A model generated the notes under the pieces. It was not told the origin of the DNA, made no database searches, and saw only the letters and a program-made list of their open reading frames with translations. From contig CAZLGW010000014.1 of the NCBI GenBank assembly GCA_964559125.1, positions 1 through 64,000 of the forward strand: DNA of 64,000 bases, in the 5' to 3' direction. Each line of letters starts with the position of its first letter. Position 1 is the first letter of the stretch. Source of the stretch: Ravibacter sp964559125 (lineage in GTDB: Bacteria > Bacteroidota > Bacteroidia > Cytophagales > Spirosomataceae). This document shows positions 34,801-43,025 of this stretch, one piece after another. The position numbers were made by a program, and so were the translations under genes.

Positions 34801-35982
34801 ATGCTCGCCATCCGGGCCTTGCTGAAAAATCTGACCTTCCGGGTATTACTATCCGCCTTATGGCTGCCGGTAGTGGTTACCGGGCAAGTCCAGCCGGAAG
34901 GCTATCACCTGGTCAGGGATTGCCAGGAAGAGTGGCTGGTATACAGTTCAGAATACAAGAACTACGTCCCGTACGTCAAGATAATGCACGAATCGGAGCC
35001 ATCGGTAAGTATACTGATCAATCTGGTTCAGGACCGTCATTTCACCTTTTTACTCAAAACGACCAGGAGCGCCTTTTTGTTTGTGAACGGCGCACTTCAG
35101 AGAAGCCTGGTTCCGGGAGAGTGGAGTTCGGTTTCGTGCGACAGCCTTTATCGGATTTACGGAGCGGGCGAAGTCATGCTCACCGTCTTCGGCTTGCGGG
35201 GCACGGAAGGCCTTACTTCCATGATGGTCTTTCCTAAAAACCATATTGCGGCCGACAGCATACAAACGATCACTCCCTCTGTCATCAGTCTCAAACCCAG
35301 ATCGGATAATGCTTTCAGGGACTTTTCGGTCATCGCATGGCTCCTGGTCCTTGTAACAGGAGCAGGCGTATTTTTAGGCCTTCCCTCTATTGCCTATAAG
35401 ATAGTGAACCCTGCCGTTTTCTTCAGCCGCGATTTCCGCTCTGAACTTTATAATCACTACAGGGCCTATTCTCCTGTTATTGTGGTGACGGTCATCGTGC
35501 TCGCACTCGTAACGGCATTCCTGCTTCTGGCGGTTGAAATATACGTATTCCCTGTCTTGCCGGCGGTATTGAGTGTTCCAGACCGGGGATCGGTCTGGAT
35601 GCTGGTTGCGACCTTCTTAAAGATAGCCCTGCTGTGCTTCGGATTATTCTGTTTCAAGTACTTTATCATCTCCGTAACGCTGGGAATTCTCAATATGAGC
35701 GAGGTGGCGCATGTACATTTTATAAAGGCGGTTCAGTCCTCCCTGCTCTTTTACGGAGCATTGGCAATGGGCCTTCTCCTGCTGATTTTACAGCAGCCGC
35801 GGGCACTCGAAGGGATAGGGGAAGTGCTGGTGTGGGGCACTGTCGTTTACTACGGCATAAGGTATATATTGTTCTACATTCTCCTCAATCCGCCGGGACG
35901 TATTATAAATCTGTATTTAATTTCGTACCTTTGCGTCGTGGAATTAATCCCGTTGATTATTGGTATCAAATTCATAATGTAG
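34801..35982 (+). CDS. DUF4271 membrane protein
   Basis: 393 residues from the ATG at 34801; the frame opens earlier at a TTG. A signal-like N-terminus and a ~150-residue extracytoplasmic beta-rich region precede about six membrane helices (from ~residue 175 to the end), which match the Bacteroidota DUF4271 pattern. It is followed 39 bp later by hemD, an order I believe is conserved in the phylum. Function unknown. The linkage DUF4271-hemD-sprF-gldKLMN makes a cell-envelope or T9SS role worth considering. Confidence 0.8.
   Translation: MLAIRALLKNLTFRVLLSALWLPVVVTGQVQPEGYHLVRDCQEEWLVYSSEYKNYVPYVKIMHESEPSVSILINLVQDRHFTFLLKTTRSAFLFVNGALQRSLVPGEWSSVSCDSLYRIYGAGEVMLTVFGLRGTEGLTSMMVFPKNHIAADSIQTITPSVISLKPRSDNAFRDFSVIAWLLVLVTGAGVFLGLPSIAYKIVNPAVFFSRDFRSELYNHYRAYSPVIVVTVIVLALVTAFLLLAVEIYVFPVLPAVLSVPDRGSVWMLVATFLKIALLCFGLFCFKYFIISVTLGILNMSEVAHVHFIKAVQSSLLFYGALAMGLLLLILQQPRALEGIGEVLVWGTVVYYGIRYILFYILLNPPGRIINLYLISYLCVVELIPLIIGIKFIM
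35926..35933 (+). promoter_or_regulatory. Candidate -7 element for hemD
   Basis: TACCTTTG matches TAnnTTTG inside the 3' end of the DUF4271 gene, 88 bp before the hemD ATG. No matching -33 TTG was seen, so hemD may also simply be read through from upstream. Confidence 0.35.
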
Positions 35983-36021
35983 TTTTCAGGTACATACCCG
36001 GACCGGCAAAAGTTGAGTTAA

Positions 36022-36807
36022 ATGAGTGAAACCTTAAACATTAAACCAGACAGGCTGGCGAAAGTTTCAAGCATTCTGGTTAGTCAGTCAAGGCCCGCAG
36101 ACGAGAATTCGCCTTATTTTGAACTTGCACAAAAATACAATATCAAGCTGGATTTCCGCGCCTTTATACAGGTAGAGGGAGTTTCTTACAAGGAGTTCAG
36201 GAAGCAGAGGATCAATATACTCGATCATACGGCTATCATTTTCACCAGCAGGCACGCAATAGATCATTTCTTCAGGATCTGTTCGGAGGCAAAGATAGAA
36301 ATGCCGGCCAGTATGAAATATTTCTGTATTTCCGAGCTGACGGCCAACTACCTTCAGAAGTATATCGTAATCAGGAAACGCAAGATATTTAACGGAACCA
36401 AGACCGCTTCAGAGCTGATAGAGCTGATCAGGAAGCATAAAGGGGAAAAATTCCTTTACCCCTGCTCCGACGTGAGGAGAAGCGATATCCCGGAGTTCGC
36501 CGATACCGAGGATCTGCATTTTACGGAAGCGACAATGTACCAGACGGTATCTACCGATCTCTCCGACCTGGAGAATGTATATTACGATATTATTGCGTTT
36601 TTCAGTCCTTCAGGAATAAAATCCCTGTTTGATAACTTCCCTGATTTCAAGCAGAACGACACCAGGATTGCTGCGTTCGGCCCTACTACGGCGAAGGCAG
36701 TTCTGGATGCAGGCCTCATTCTGGATATCCAGGCTCCCCTGCCCAATGCACCCTCTATGACAGGGGCTTTGGAACTTTATATACAGGAAGCCAACAAAAT
36801 TAAATGA
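36022..36807 (+). CDS. hemD: Uroporphyrinogen-III synthase
   Basis: 261 residues of the HemD family in its Bacteroidota form. It closes hydroxymethylbilane to uroporphyrinogen III for heme and related tetrapyrroles. Two alternating domains are suggested: the first has ILVSQSRP and AIIFTSRHAIDHFF, and the second has FLYPCSDVRRSDIP, YDIIAFFSPSGIKSLF and IAAFGPTTAKAV. The SPSGI and GPTTA segments are family hallmarks. Other hem genes are absent. It lies between the DUF4271 gene and the T9SS operon. Confidence 0.9.
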   Translation: MSETLNIKPDRLAKVSSILVSQSRPADENSPYFELAQKYNIKLDFRAFIQVEGVSYKEFRKQRINILDHTAIIFTSRHAIDHFFRICSEAKIEMPASMKYFCISELTANYLQKYIVIRKRKIFNGTKTASELIELIRKHKGEKFLYPCSDVRRSDIPEFADTEDLHFTEATMYQTVSTDLSDLENVYYDIIAFFSPSGIKSLFDNFPDFKQNDTRIAAFGPTTAKAVLDAGLILDIQAPLPNAPSMTGALELYIQEANKIK

Positions 36808-36894
36808 TTTTGCGTACTGGTACAGACGAGAATAAAGGATGTTTGCGTTAACATAAAAAATTCCTTCCAGAGACCTAACCGGCTGACTTGGTGT

Positions 36895-37878
36895 ATGAGA
36901 GTATTTTATTGCTGTTTTCAAAGCCTTCAGAAACTTGGATTGACAGCTCTTGTATTGCTGGCAGCGGTCGATGTAAGTGCGCAGAAAGAAGCTCAGTTCA
37001 GCCAGTTCTCGTTCAACCAGATTTTTTTTAACCCGGCAACCGCCGGAAAAGGAGACCAGACCCAGGTAGGGGTGGTTTACCGTTCCCAGTATTCAGGATA
37101 TAAAGCGACCTTCGATGAGGGTGGAAGTCCTACCTCGCAGCTGATATCCGCAAGTCTGCCTCTCGGCAATTTCGGGTTTGGGATTTATGCGCTTAATGAC
37201 AGGCAGGGGGCTTTGGGCCAGCAGGATGTCCAGATTTCCGCAGCATATAAATTATCTCTTCCAAAAGGCGTTTTATCCATAGGCGCAAGGGCAGGTATGT
37301 TACGCCAGGCTCTCGACTATGACAGGCTCAGGCCGGAATTCCCGGACATTGAAGATCCGGCCTTCCTGACGGGCACGGTTGCGGAAATGAAGCCGGATTT
37401 TTCGGTAGGTATCCACTATGAGAATGAGCAGTATTATGTGGGAGCGTCGGCGACGCATCTGAGCAAACCCGAGTTCAGGCTGGGCACCGAGGAAATGACA
37501 CATCCAATATCTGACGTTTATTATTTCAATGCCGGGGCCTATCTTTCAGCTGGTTATATGCTCGAAGTACAGCCTCTTATACTCGCAAAGATTATTCCTG
37601 CCGGCACAATATCTGCCGAAGGAGGTGCGTTGGTTACCTACGATCAGAGATTTTTCGGCGGGGTAACCTATCGTCAGCAGGATGTGATCACCATTATTCA
37701 TGCCGGAGCGTACCTGCTGTCCGACCAGTCGCTCAGGTTGTCGGGCGCTTACGACATAGTGGCAAGAGGTAATAAGGCAAAAGCGCCCGCATCGTTCGAA
37801 GTTATGTTGTCCTATGCGTTTGGCAGGCAAAAGGCAGGACAGAAAAGTATCATCCGTACCCCCCGGTTCAGGTTTTAG
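36895..37878 (+). CDS. sprF: PorP/SprF family type IX secretion membrane protein
   Basis: 327 residues. A signal peptide ends near DVSAQ and leads to the PorP/SprF opening motif (EAQFSQFSFNQIFFNPATAG), then a predicted 14-strand outer-membrane barrel ending in arginine/phenylalanine-rich RTPRFRF. SprF-like proteins attach to T9SS substrates carrying type B C-terminal domains or assist SprB export. Its place just upstream of gldKLMN is typical of Cytophagales and Flavobacteriia. There are many paralogues in such genomes, so the symbol is by family and context. Confidence 0.88.
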   Translation: MRVFYCCFQSLQKLGLTALVLLAAVDVSAQKEAQFSQFSFNQIFFNPATAGKGDQTQVGVVYRSQYSGYKATFDEGGSPTSQLISASLPLGNFGFGIYALNDRQGALGQQDVQISAAYKLSLPKGVLSIGARAGMLRQALDYDRLRPEFPDIEDPAFLTGTVAEMKPDFSVGIHYENEQYYVGASATHLSKPEFRLGTEEMTHPISDVYYFNAGAYLSAGYMLEVQPLILAKIIPAGTISAEGGALVTYDQRFFGGVTYRQQDVITIIHAGAYLLSDQSLRLSGAYDIVARGNKAKAPASFEVMLSYAFGRQKAGQKSIIRTPRFRF

Positions 37879-37938
37879 GGAAAGCGGTTTTTTTAGAATT
37901 TGAGGTAAAAAGAAATAGAATATTCCTGAGTGTTCTTT

Positions 37939-37946
37939 TATCTTTG
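37939..37946 (+). promoter_or_regulatory. Candidate -7 element of the gldKLMN promoter
   Basis: TATCTTTG matches TAnnTTTG in the 241-bp gap between sprF and gldK. It would give a leader of ~165 nt. No clear -33 TTG. The gap has no other gene. Confidence 0.45.
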
Positions 37947-38119
37947 CGCGGTTTGTCCTATTTTGGACGGCGCCTGTTGGTTCAGATCAGCAGTTTTTTA
38001 CCTGGAACCGGCACCTGTTTTGTGGAGTTGAAAAAGTTTCGGTAACCGGTAAAGAGCGCATACTAAATAACAAGACAACTCGTTTATAGTACTGTTTATA
38101 TACAATAGCGATTTATAAA

Positions 38120-39187
38120 ATGAAGCTAAACGTGTTTATTCGGAGGGGAGTACAGGTTAGTTGGGTTTTAGTGGGGGTAATGATGATCCAGAGCTGCGGT
38201 TTCATCAAAAACAAATTTGGTGGCGGGAAGAACGATGATACTGGTGTAACCAATGGAGAGGTGACTGCAACGTTTCGTAAAGGATATAAGCAGACAACCC
38301 CTGCCGGTATGGTCCCTATTCCTTCCGGCTCTTTTGTGATGGGGCAGACGGATGAGGATATTGCCGCTACCATGTCCAACTTCAATAAAAGGGTGACCAT
38401 CATGGCATTCTTCATGGACGATACAGAGATTACCAACCATGAATACCGCCAGTTTGTCGATGCGTTGCTTACAGACTCTATTTCGGTATTGGGCGAAGAT
38501 ATAATCATGAAAGAGTACTATCCCGATACAACCGTTTGGAAACGCGATTTTACCTATACCAACGGCGACCCGATGGTAGAATATTATTTTATGCACCCGG
38601 CTTTCGATACCTATCCGGTGGTGGGTGTTAGCTGGATCGCCGCCAACTATTTCAGCAAGTGGCGTTCTAATCTCTATAACGACTACAGGAGCAAGGAAGG
38701 GCTGATGAATTCGCCTGAATTCAAACTTCCGACAGAGGCGGAATGGGAATGGGCGGCCAGAGGCGGGCGTGCAGGCGCTAAGTACCCTTGGGGTAATCCT
38801 TATGCTGTGAATGCCAAAGGGTGTTACCTGGCTAACTTTAAGCCCCAGCGAGGGAATTATGATGCCGACGGTTATCCTTATACGGCTCCAGCAAATGCCT
38901 ACAACCCTAACGATTACGGGCTCTATAACATGGCGGGCAATGTGGCAGAATGGACGTTGGATGCCTATGCAGACAATGCTTTTTCAGTTACCTGGGATAT
39001 GGCACCGAAACACGAAGATCCTAACGAGCCCAGAAAGGTGGTAAAAGGAGGCTCGTGGAAAGATATAGCATATTTTCTACAAAGTGGCACCCGGAGTTAC
39101 GAGTACGAAACCGAGCGGAGGGCCTATATAGGGTTTCGTAACGTAATGCTTAATATCGAGGGACATAAGGGTGCAAGTCGGAGATAA
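38120..39187 (+). CDS. gldK: Gliding motility / T9SS lipoprotein GldK
   Basis: 355 residues. Lipobox cysteine is Cys26 (MMIQSCG). The mature protein is a formylglycine-generating-enzyme-like (FGE-sulfatase) domain, with MVPIPSGSFVMGQT near 64-77, DDTEITNHEYRQF, LPTEAEWEWAARGG, GLYNMAGNVAEWT and VVKGGSWKD. GldK (PorK) forms a periplasmic ring with GldN (PorN) attached to the outer membrane, essential for T9SS. The following gldL, gldM and gldN confirm identity over the related GldJ. Confidence 0.94.
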   Translation: MKLNVFIRRGVQVSWVLVGVMMIQSCGFIKNKFGGGKNDDTGVTNGEVTATFRKGYKQTTPAGMVPIPSGSFVMGQTDEDIAATMSNFNKRVTIMAFFMDDTEITNHEYRQFVDALLTDSISVLGEDIIMKEYYPDTTVWKRDFTYTNGDPMVEYYFMHPAFDTYPVVGVSWIAANYFSKWRSNLYNDYRSKEGLMNSPEFKLPTEAEWEWAARGGRAGAKYPWGNPYAVNAKGCYLANFKPQRGNYDADGYPYTAPANAYNPNDYGLYNMAGNVAEWTLDAYADNAFSVTWDMAPKHEDPNEPRKVVKGGSWKDIAYFLQSGTRSYEYETERRAYIGFRNVMLNIEGHKGASRR

Positions 39188-39205
39188 TTTTTTGGAATTG
39201 ATTGA

Positions 39206-39240
39206 TCGGAAAGTGGCTGTAAGGTAAGGCTGCTTTCCGA
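39206..39240 (+). promoter_or_regulatory. Intercistronic hairpin between gldK and gldL
   Basis: tcggaaag (39206-39213) pairs perfectly with ctttccga (39233-39240) in the 108-bp gap, with a 19-nt loop and no T run. It may stabilise or process the mRNA, or partly end transcription, which would help set GldK:GldL ratios. The role is a guess. Confidence 0.4.
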
Positions 39241-39295
39241 AAATTTATATTTAATAGGATAACCCCCATTTTTTCACTGTTTAACATTTTATTTT

Positions 39296-40105
39296 ATGGC
39301 TCAAAGTAGCGGCTCAAGTTTCTTTTTTGATAGAGTATTGCCTGTTGCCTACAGTGCGGGTGCTGCCGTTGTAATTGTAGGAGCACTTTTTAAAATTCAG
39401 CACTGGGAAGGGGGTAGCACCATGCTCACGATAGGATTGGGTACAGAAGCTGTGATATTCCTCTTTTATGCTCTGGCCGAAGCAGTGCAGAAGAAGGCAA
39501 AAGAACCGGAATGGGAACGTGTTTACCCTGAGCTTGCCGATGACTATACCGGTCCGAAGGTAAGCAGGTCTAATGCCGGAGCAGGTCTTACCGCCGGGTT
39601 GGATAATGCCCTGGCAAATGCCAAAGTGACTCCGGAAATTTTTGAGAACCTGGGCAAAGGGTTCAAAAATCTCACCGAGACGGTTGGCAACCTGAATACG
39701 CTTACCGACGCTACGGTAGCTACCAAACAGTATGCCGATAATGTCAAATCTGCCTCTGTCACGCTGAACAGTCTGAATGAGTCCTACGGCGGGGCGATCA
39801 ACGCCCTTTCATCCCTGACCGACGCATCCAGAGATGCACAGGAATACAGGGAGCGCTTTAAGACTGTAACTAAAAATCTGGATGCACTTAACACAGTTTA
39901 CGAGCTTCAGCTGCAGGATACCCAGGCTCATCTGAAGGCGTTGAACTCTTTCTATTCAAACCTGAAAACGGCGATGGAAAACACTGCGGATGCCTCGAAG
40001 GAGTCTCAGATCTTCAAGAATGAGTTGAACAAGCTTACTTCAAATATCGCTTCTCTTAATACAGTATACGGTAACATGCTTACTGCTATGCGCGGTAATG
40101 GTTGA
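39296..40105 (+). CDS. gldL: T9SS/gliding motor protein GldL
   Basis: 269 residues. Two membrane helices (about 14-32 and 43-63) flank the conserved segment FKIQHWEGG (32-40), and Glu51 sits within helix 2, fitting the essential intramembrane acid of GldL/PorL. GldL forms a pentamer around two GldM helices and uses the proton gradient as a rotary motor. The cytoplasmic part (~70-269) is helical and shows an internal repeat: LNSLNESY (157-164), LDALNTVY (195-202), LKALNSFY (213-220) and IASLNTVY (251-258). Operon neighbours are gldK and gldM. Confidence 0.95.
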   Translation: MAQSSGSSFFFDRVLPVAYSAGAAVVIVGALFKIQHWEGGSTMLTIGLGTEAVIFLFYALAEAVQKKAKEPEWERVYPELADDYTGPKVSRSNAGAGLTAGLDNALANAKVTPEIFENLGKGFKNLTETVGNLNTLTDATVATKQYADNVKSASVTLNSLNESYGGAINALSSLTDASRDAQEYRERFKTVTKNLDALNTVYELQLQDTQAHLKALNSFYSNLKTAMENTADASKESQIFKNELNKLTSNIASLNTVYGNMLTAMRGNG

Positions 40106-40173
40106 TAGGGTGGGTATAAGACAAGTAAACAGTTAAATCAAAATTCCTCACTGAAAAATAATCACTGAACCGT

Positions 40174-41769
40174 ATGGCAGGTGGAAAAGAGACCCCACGT
40201 CAGAAGATGATTGGGATGATGTACCTGGTGCTGACCGCGATGCTGGCATTGCAGGTCAGTTCAGCCATTATAGAAAAGTTTATTCTCCTCAATAGTTCAC
40301 TGGAGGTTTCTACTTCGGCTGTTAACCAGCTTAATTCCGAAACCCAGCAAAAGATAAAAGCAGCTGTAGAAAAGGCCGGAAACCGGGACGCGGATGTGGC
40401 CATTCTCAAACAGGCAGATGAAGTAAGGCAGCTTACCGGAGGAATTGTGTCTGAACTGGATGGCCTGAAGAAAGAAATTATCGAGTTTGCCGGCGGAGGC
40501 TATAACGAGGAAGGAGCAATTAAAAATCCCCAGGAAGAGACCAAGGTAGGAGAATTAATGATAGGGGGAAATAAAAACGGCAAGGCTTATGAGCTGAAAG
40601 ACAAGCTGAATGCCTTTATCGCTTCGATCGAAAAATATTCCGATCATAAATTCTCCCCCCTTGCTTTGGATGGTAACGAGGATCCCATTGCGAAAGACAG
40701 TAAAGATCAACGTAATAAAGATTTTGCTAATCTTAATTTTGGAGAAACGCCTGTTGCAGCAGCCCTTGCGGTGTTGAGCCAGAAACAGGCAGATATCAGA
40801 CGTGTGGAAAGCGAGGTGCTTAACCACCTTGCCAGTAAGGTTGGAGCCGCCGATATCAAGTTTGACCGCGTACTTGCCATGTTGAGCGCAGAGTCTAAAG
40901 TAGTGGTAGCAGGGACCAAGTTTAAAGGGCAGATGTTTATTGCCGCCTCGGCTTCGGGTATTTCGCCGCGGATGAGCCTGAACGGGTCGCCGCTGCAGGT
41001 GACAAACGGTGTTGGTGAAATAGAGTTTGTTGCCCAGGGAGGAGGTGAATATAACGCCGAAGGCCTGTCGAGGAGGACTCTGCAGGGTACTATCACAATC
41101 CCAACTCCGTCGGGTAGAGATACTACTTATCGTTTGGAAGAGGAATATTTTGTTGCTAAACCTACCTACCAGATCGAAACCGGGACCATGCCGCCGCTTT
41201 ATTTCGGTTGTGCCAACAAGTTGAGTATCCAGAGTCCGTCGTTAGGGCCTTTGTGGGCGCCCAGCTTTACGGCAGACGGCGCTGAAATTATCAACAATGG
41301 GAAGGGGCAGATTACCGTTGTACCGACCAAGGCGCAGGTTTCTTTGAACGTAAGCAACCAGGGTAATGTACTTGGCAGGGAGCAGTTTAAGGTTAACAGG
41401 GTGCCAAAACCTGCGCTCGAATTGAGAGTTGCCGGACGTGTGCCTAACCTGACTCAAGGTGAGTCTGCTTCAGCAGTAAGATCTGTACAGGTAGTAGCTA
41501 TTCCCGATGAAGGCTTCAAAAATTATTCACCGGATGATGCGAATTTCAGGGTATCGCAGATAACAGTATCCCTGGCGAGGGGCACCCGGCGGATTGCCGG
41601 TCCGCTTGATCTGCAGAATGGTGGTGGATCCATTAATAGCCTGGCAGCCCAGGCTCAGCCGGGAGACCGGTACGTGATCGAAGTAAAAGGAGTCCAGCGC
41701 AGGAATTTTAAAGGAGACATTTCTAATGTTGAGATGGGAACTCCAATTTTATATATTCCTTTAAAATGA
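40174..41769 (+). CDS. gldM: T9SS/gliding motor protein GldM
   Basis: 531 residues. One N-terminal membrane helix (about 10-32, KMIGMMYLVLTAMLALQVSSA) is followed by a long periplasmic region of helical then Ig-like domains (D1-D4). The helix packs in the GldL ring, and the periplasmic dimer carries torque to the GldK/GldN ring. The length and N-terminus are typical of the family. It sits 68 bp after gldL and 62 bp before gldN. Confidence 0.95.
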   Translation: MAGGKETPRQKMIGMMYLVLTAMLALQVSSAIIEKFILLNSSLEVSTSAVNQLNSETQQKIKAAVEKAGNRDADVAILKQADEVRQLTGGIVSELDGLKKEIIEFAGGGYNEEGAIKNPQEETKVGELMIGGNKNGKAYELKDKLNAFIASIEKYSDHKFSPLALDGNEDPIAKDSKDQRNKDFANLNFGETPVAAALAVLSQKQADIRRVESEVLNHLASKVGAADIKFDRVLAMLSAESKVVVAGTKFKGQMFIAASASGISPRMSLNGSPLQVTNGVGEIEFVAQGGGEYNAEGLSRRTLQGTITIPTPSGRDTTYRLEEEYFVAKPTYQIETGTMPPLYFGCANKLSIQSPSLGPLWAPSFTADGAEIINNGKGQITVVPTKAQVSLNVSNQGNVLGREQFKVNRVPKPALELRVAGRVPNLTQGESASAVRSVQVVAIPDEGFKNYSPDDANFRVSQITVSLARGTRRIAGPLDLQNGGGSINSLAAQAQPGDRYVIEVKGVQRRNFKGDISNVEMGTPILYIPLK

Positions 41770-41831
41770 TTTTCTAGATATATCGTTATTAAGGAGGTAA
41801 AAAATAATCTGAAAAGAAGAGCTTGAAGCTA

Positions 41832-42854
41832 ATGAAAAAGTACATAGCAGGAATTGCAGCTGTTCTGGCAGCTTCATCGTTTAATGTACAGGCGCAGGAG
41901 AAAGCAGATTCAGTCGGGAATTCTTTCTCGTCAAGGCCTATACCTGATAGTGATATCCTGATGAAGAGAACCTTGTGGAGGAGAGTGGATTTGAAGGAGA
42001 AGCAGAACCTTCCTATGTTCTCTATGAATAACGAGATTACCCGGTACCTGCTCGAGGCTGCAAAGGCCGGATTACTCGATGCGTATGTAAACGACTCATG
42101 TAAGACACTGCTGAATGCCGAGTCGCTTCGCAAAAACCTGTTGGTTCCGAACCAGGGAGGAGGTCTGTCTGCCGAAGAGCTGGCTGCCGGTTTTGGTCAG
42201 CAGGAGTCTAGTGACGGCTGGGATAATAAGCCGCAGGCCAATACCGCAACCCAGTCTCAGGACGATGGCTGGGGCGCTCCCGCTACTGCGCAGAAGAAGG
42301 AAGAGGAAGAAGATGATGGATGGGGTACTCCCAAGAAAAAGACGGTAGCAGCCCAAAACGAACCTGCTCCCGCTACGGCTGATACGTCTAAAGCTCAGGA
42401 TGACTGGAATCAGCAGGCCCTGGCAGCGAATGTTGAGGAGGAGTTTTTTCCCAACCAGTTGAGCCTGCTGGAAATTAAGGAGGATTGGGTTTTTGATAAA
42501 AAGCGCTCACGACTCTATTTCGATATCCAGACTATCACTATCGTGCTGCCCGCAGATCAGACCGAGCTGGGTCTGGAAAAGCCGATCGCATCTTTTAAAT
42601 ATAAGGATGTAGAACGCCTTTTCCGTAGTGATCCCAAGCGTTATATCTGGTTTAACGACCATAATAGTGCACAGCATAAGAACCTGGCCGATGCCTTCGA
42701 TAACCGGCTTTTCTGGGGAAGGATCACCAAGTATTCCAATGCGGAGGATAAGTCTTTCCTGGACATTTACAGGGGAGAAAAAGAGGGGTTGATCAAGTCG
42801 CTCCAGTTTGAGCAGGAACTGATGGAGAAGGAGCACGGTCTTTGGGAGTATTAA
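41832..42854 (+). CDS. gldN: T9SS/gliding protein GldN with Trp-rich repeat insert
   Basis: 340 residues from the ATG at 41832 (MKKYIAGIAAVLAASS), giving a signal peptide ending near NVQAQ; the upstream in-frame TTG is ignored. The GldN/PorN domain is recognised by PDSDILMKRTLWRRVDLKEKQN at the N-terminus and the C-terminal half from ~200. GldN joins GldK in the outer-membrane ring. Odd: residues ~112-200 are a low-complexity insert with DGW at 128-130, 145-147 and 162-164, exactly 17 residues apart, then DDW at 190-192. I do not recall this in model GldN proteins. It is the last gene of the operon. Confidence 0.92.
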   Translation: MKKYIAGIAAVLAASSFNVQAQEKADSVGNSFSSRPIPDSDILMKRTLWRRVDLKEKQNLPMFSMNNEITRYLLEAAKAGLLDAYVNDSCKTLLNAESLRKNLLVPNQGGGLSAEELAAGFGQQESSDGWDNKPQANTATQSQDDGWGAPATAQKKEEEEDDGWGTPKKKTVAAQNEPAPATADTSKAQDDWNQQALAANVEEEFFPNQLSLLEIKEDWVFDKKRSRLYFDIQTITIVLPADQTELGLEKPIASFKYKDVERLFRSDPKRYIWFNDHNSAQHKNLADAFDNRLFWGRITKYSNAEDKSFLDIYRGEKEGLIKSLQFEQELMEKEHGLWEY

Positions 42855-42875
42855 GTTCGTAAGATATGATAAGCG

Positions 42876-42910
42876 AAGCCGGTCTGTCATGATATGCAGA
42901 TCGGCTTTTT
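42876..42910 (+). terminator. Terminator of the gld operon
   Basis: aagccggtctg (42876-42886) pairs with cagatcggctt (42897-42907), an 11-bp stem with one G-T pair and a 10-nt loop, followed by a T run. It lies 22 bp after the gldN stop. Confidence 0.8.
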
Positions 42911-43025
42911 AATTGCCGGGTTTAACGGGTCTCCTGTCTTTCAGAAAAATATAATACAACTATATTAGTATATTAAAATAAAAAGCTATATTTACATTAG
43001 AAACCCAAAAATTAAGTTTGCGATA

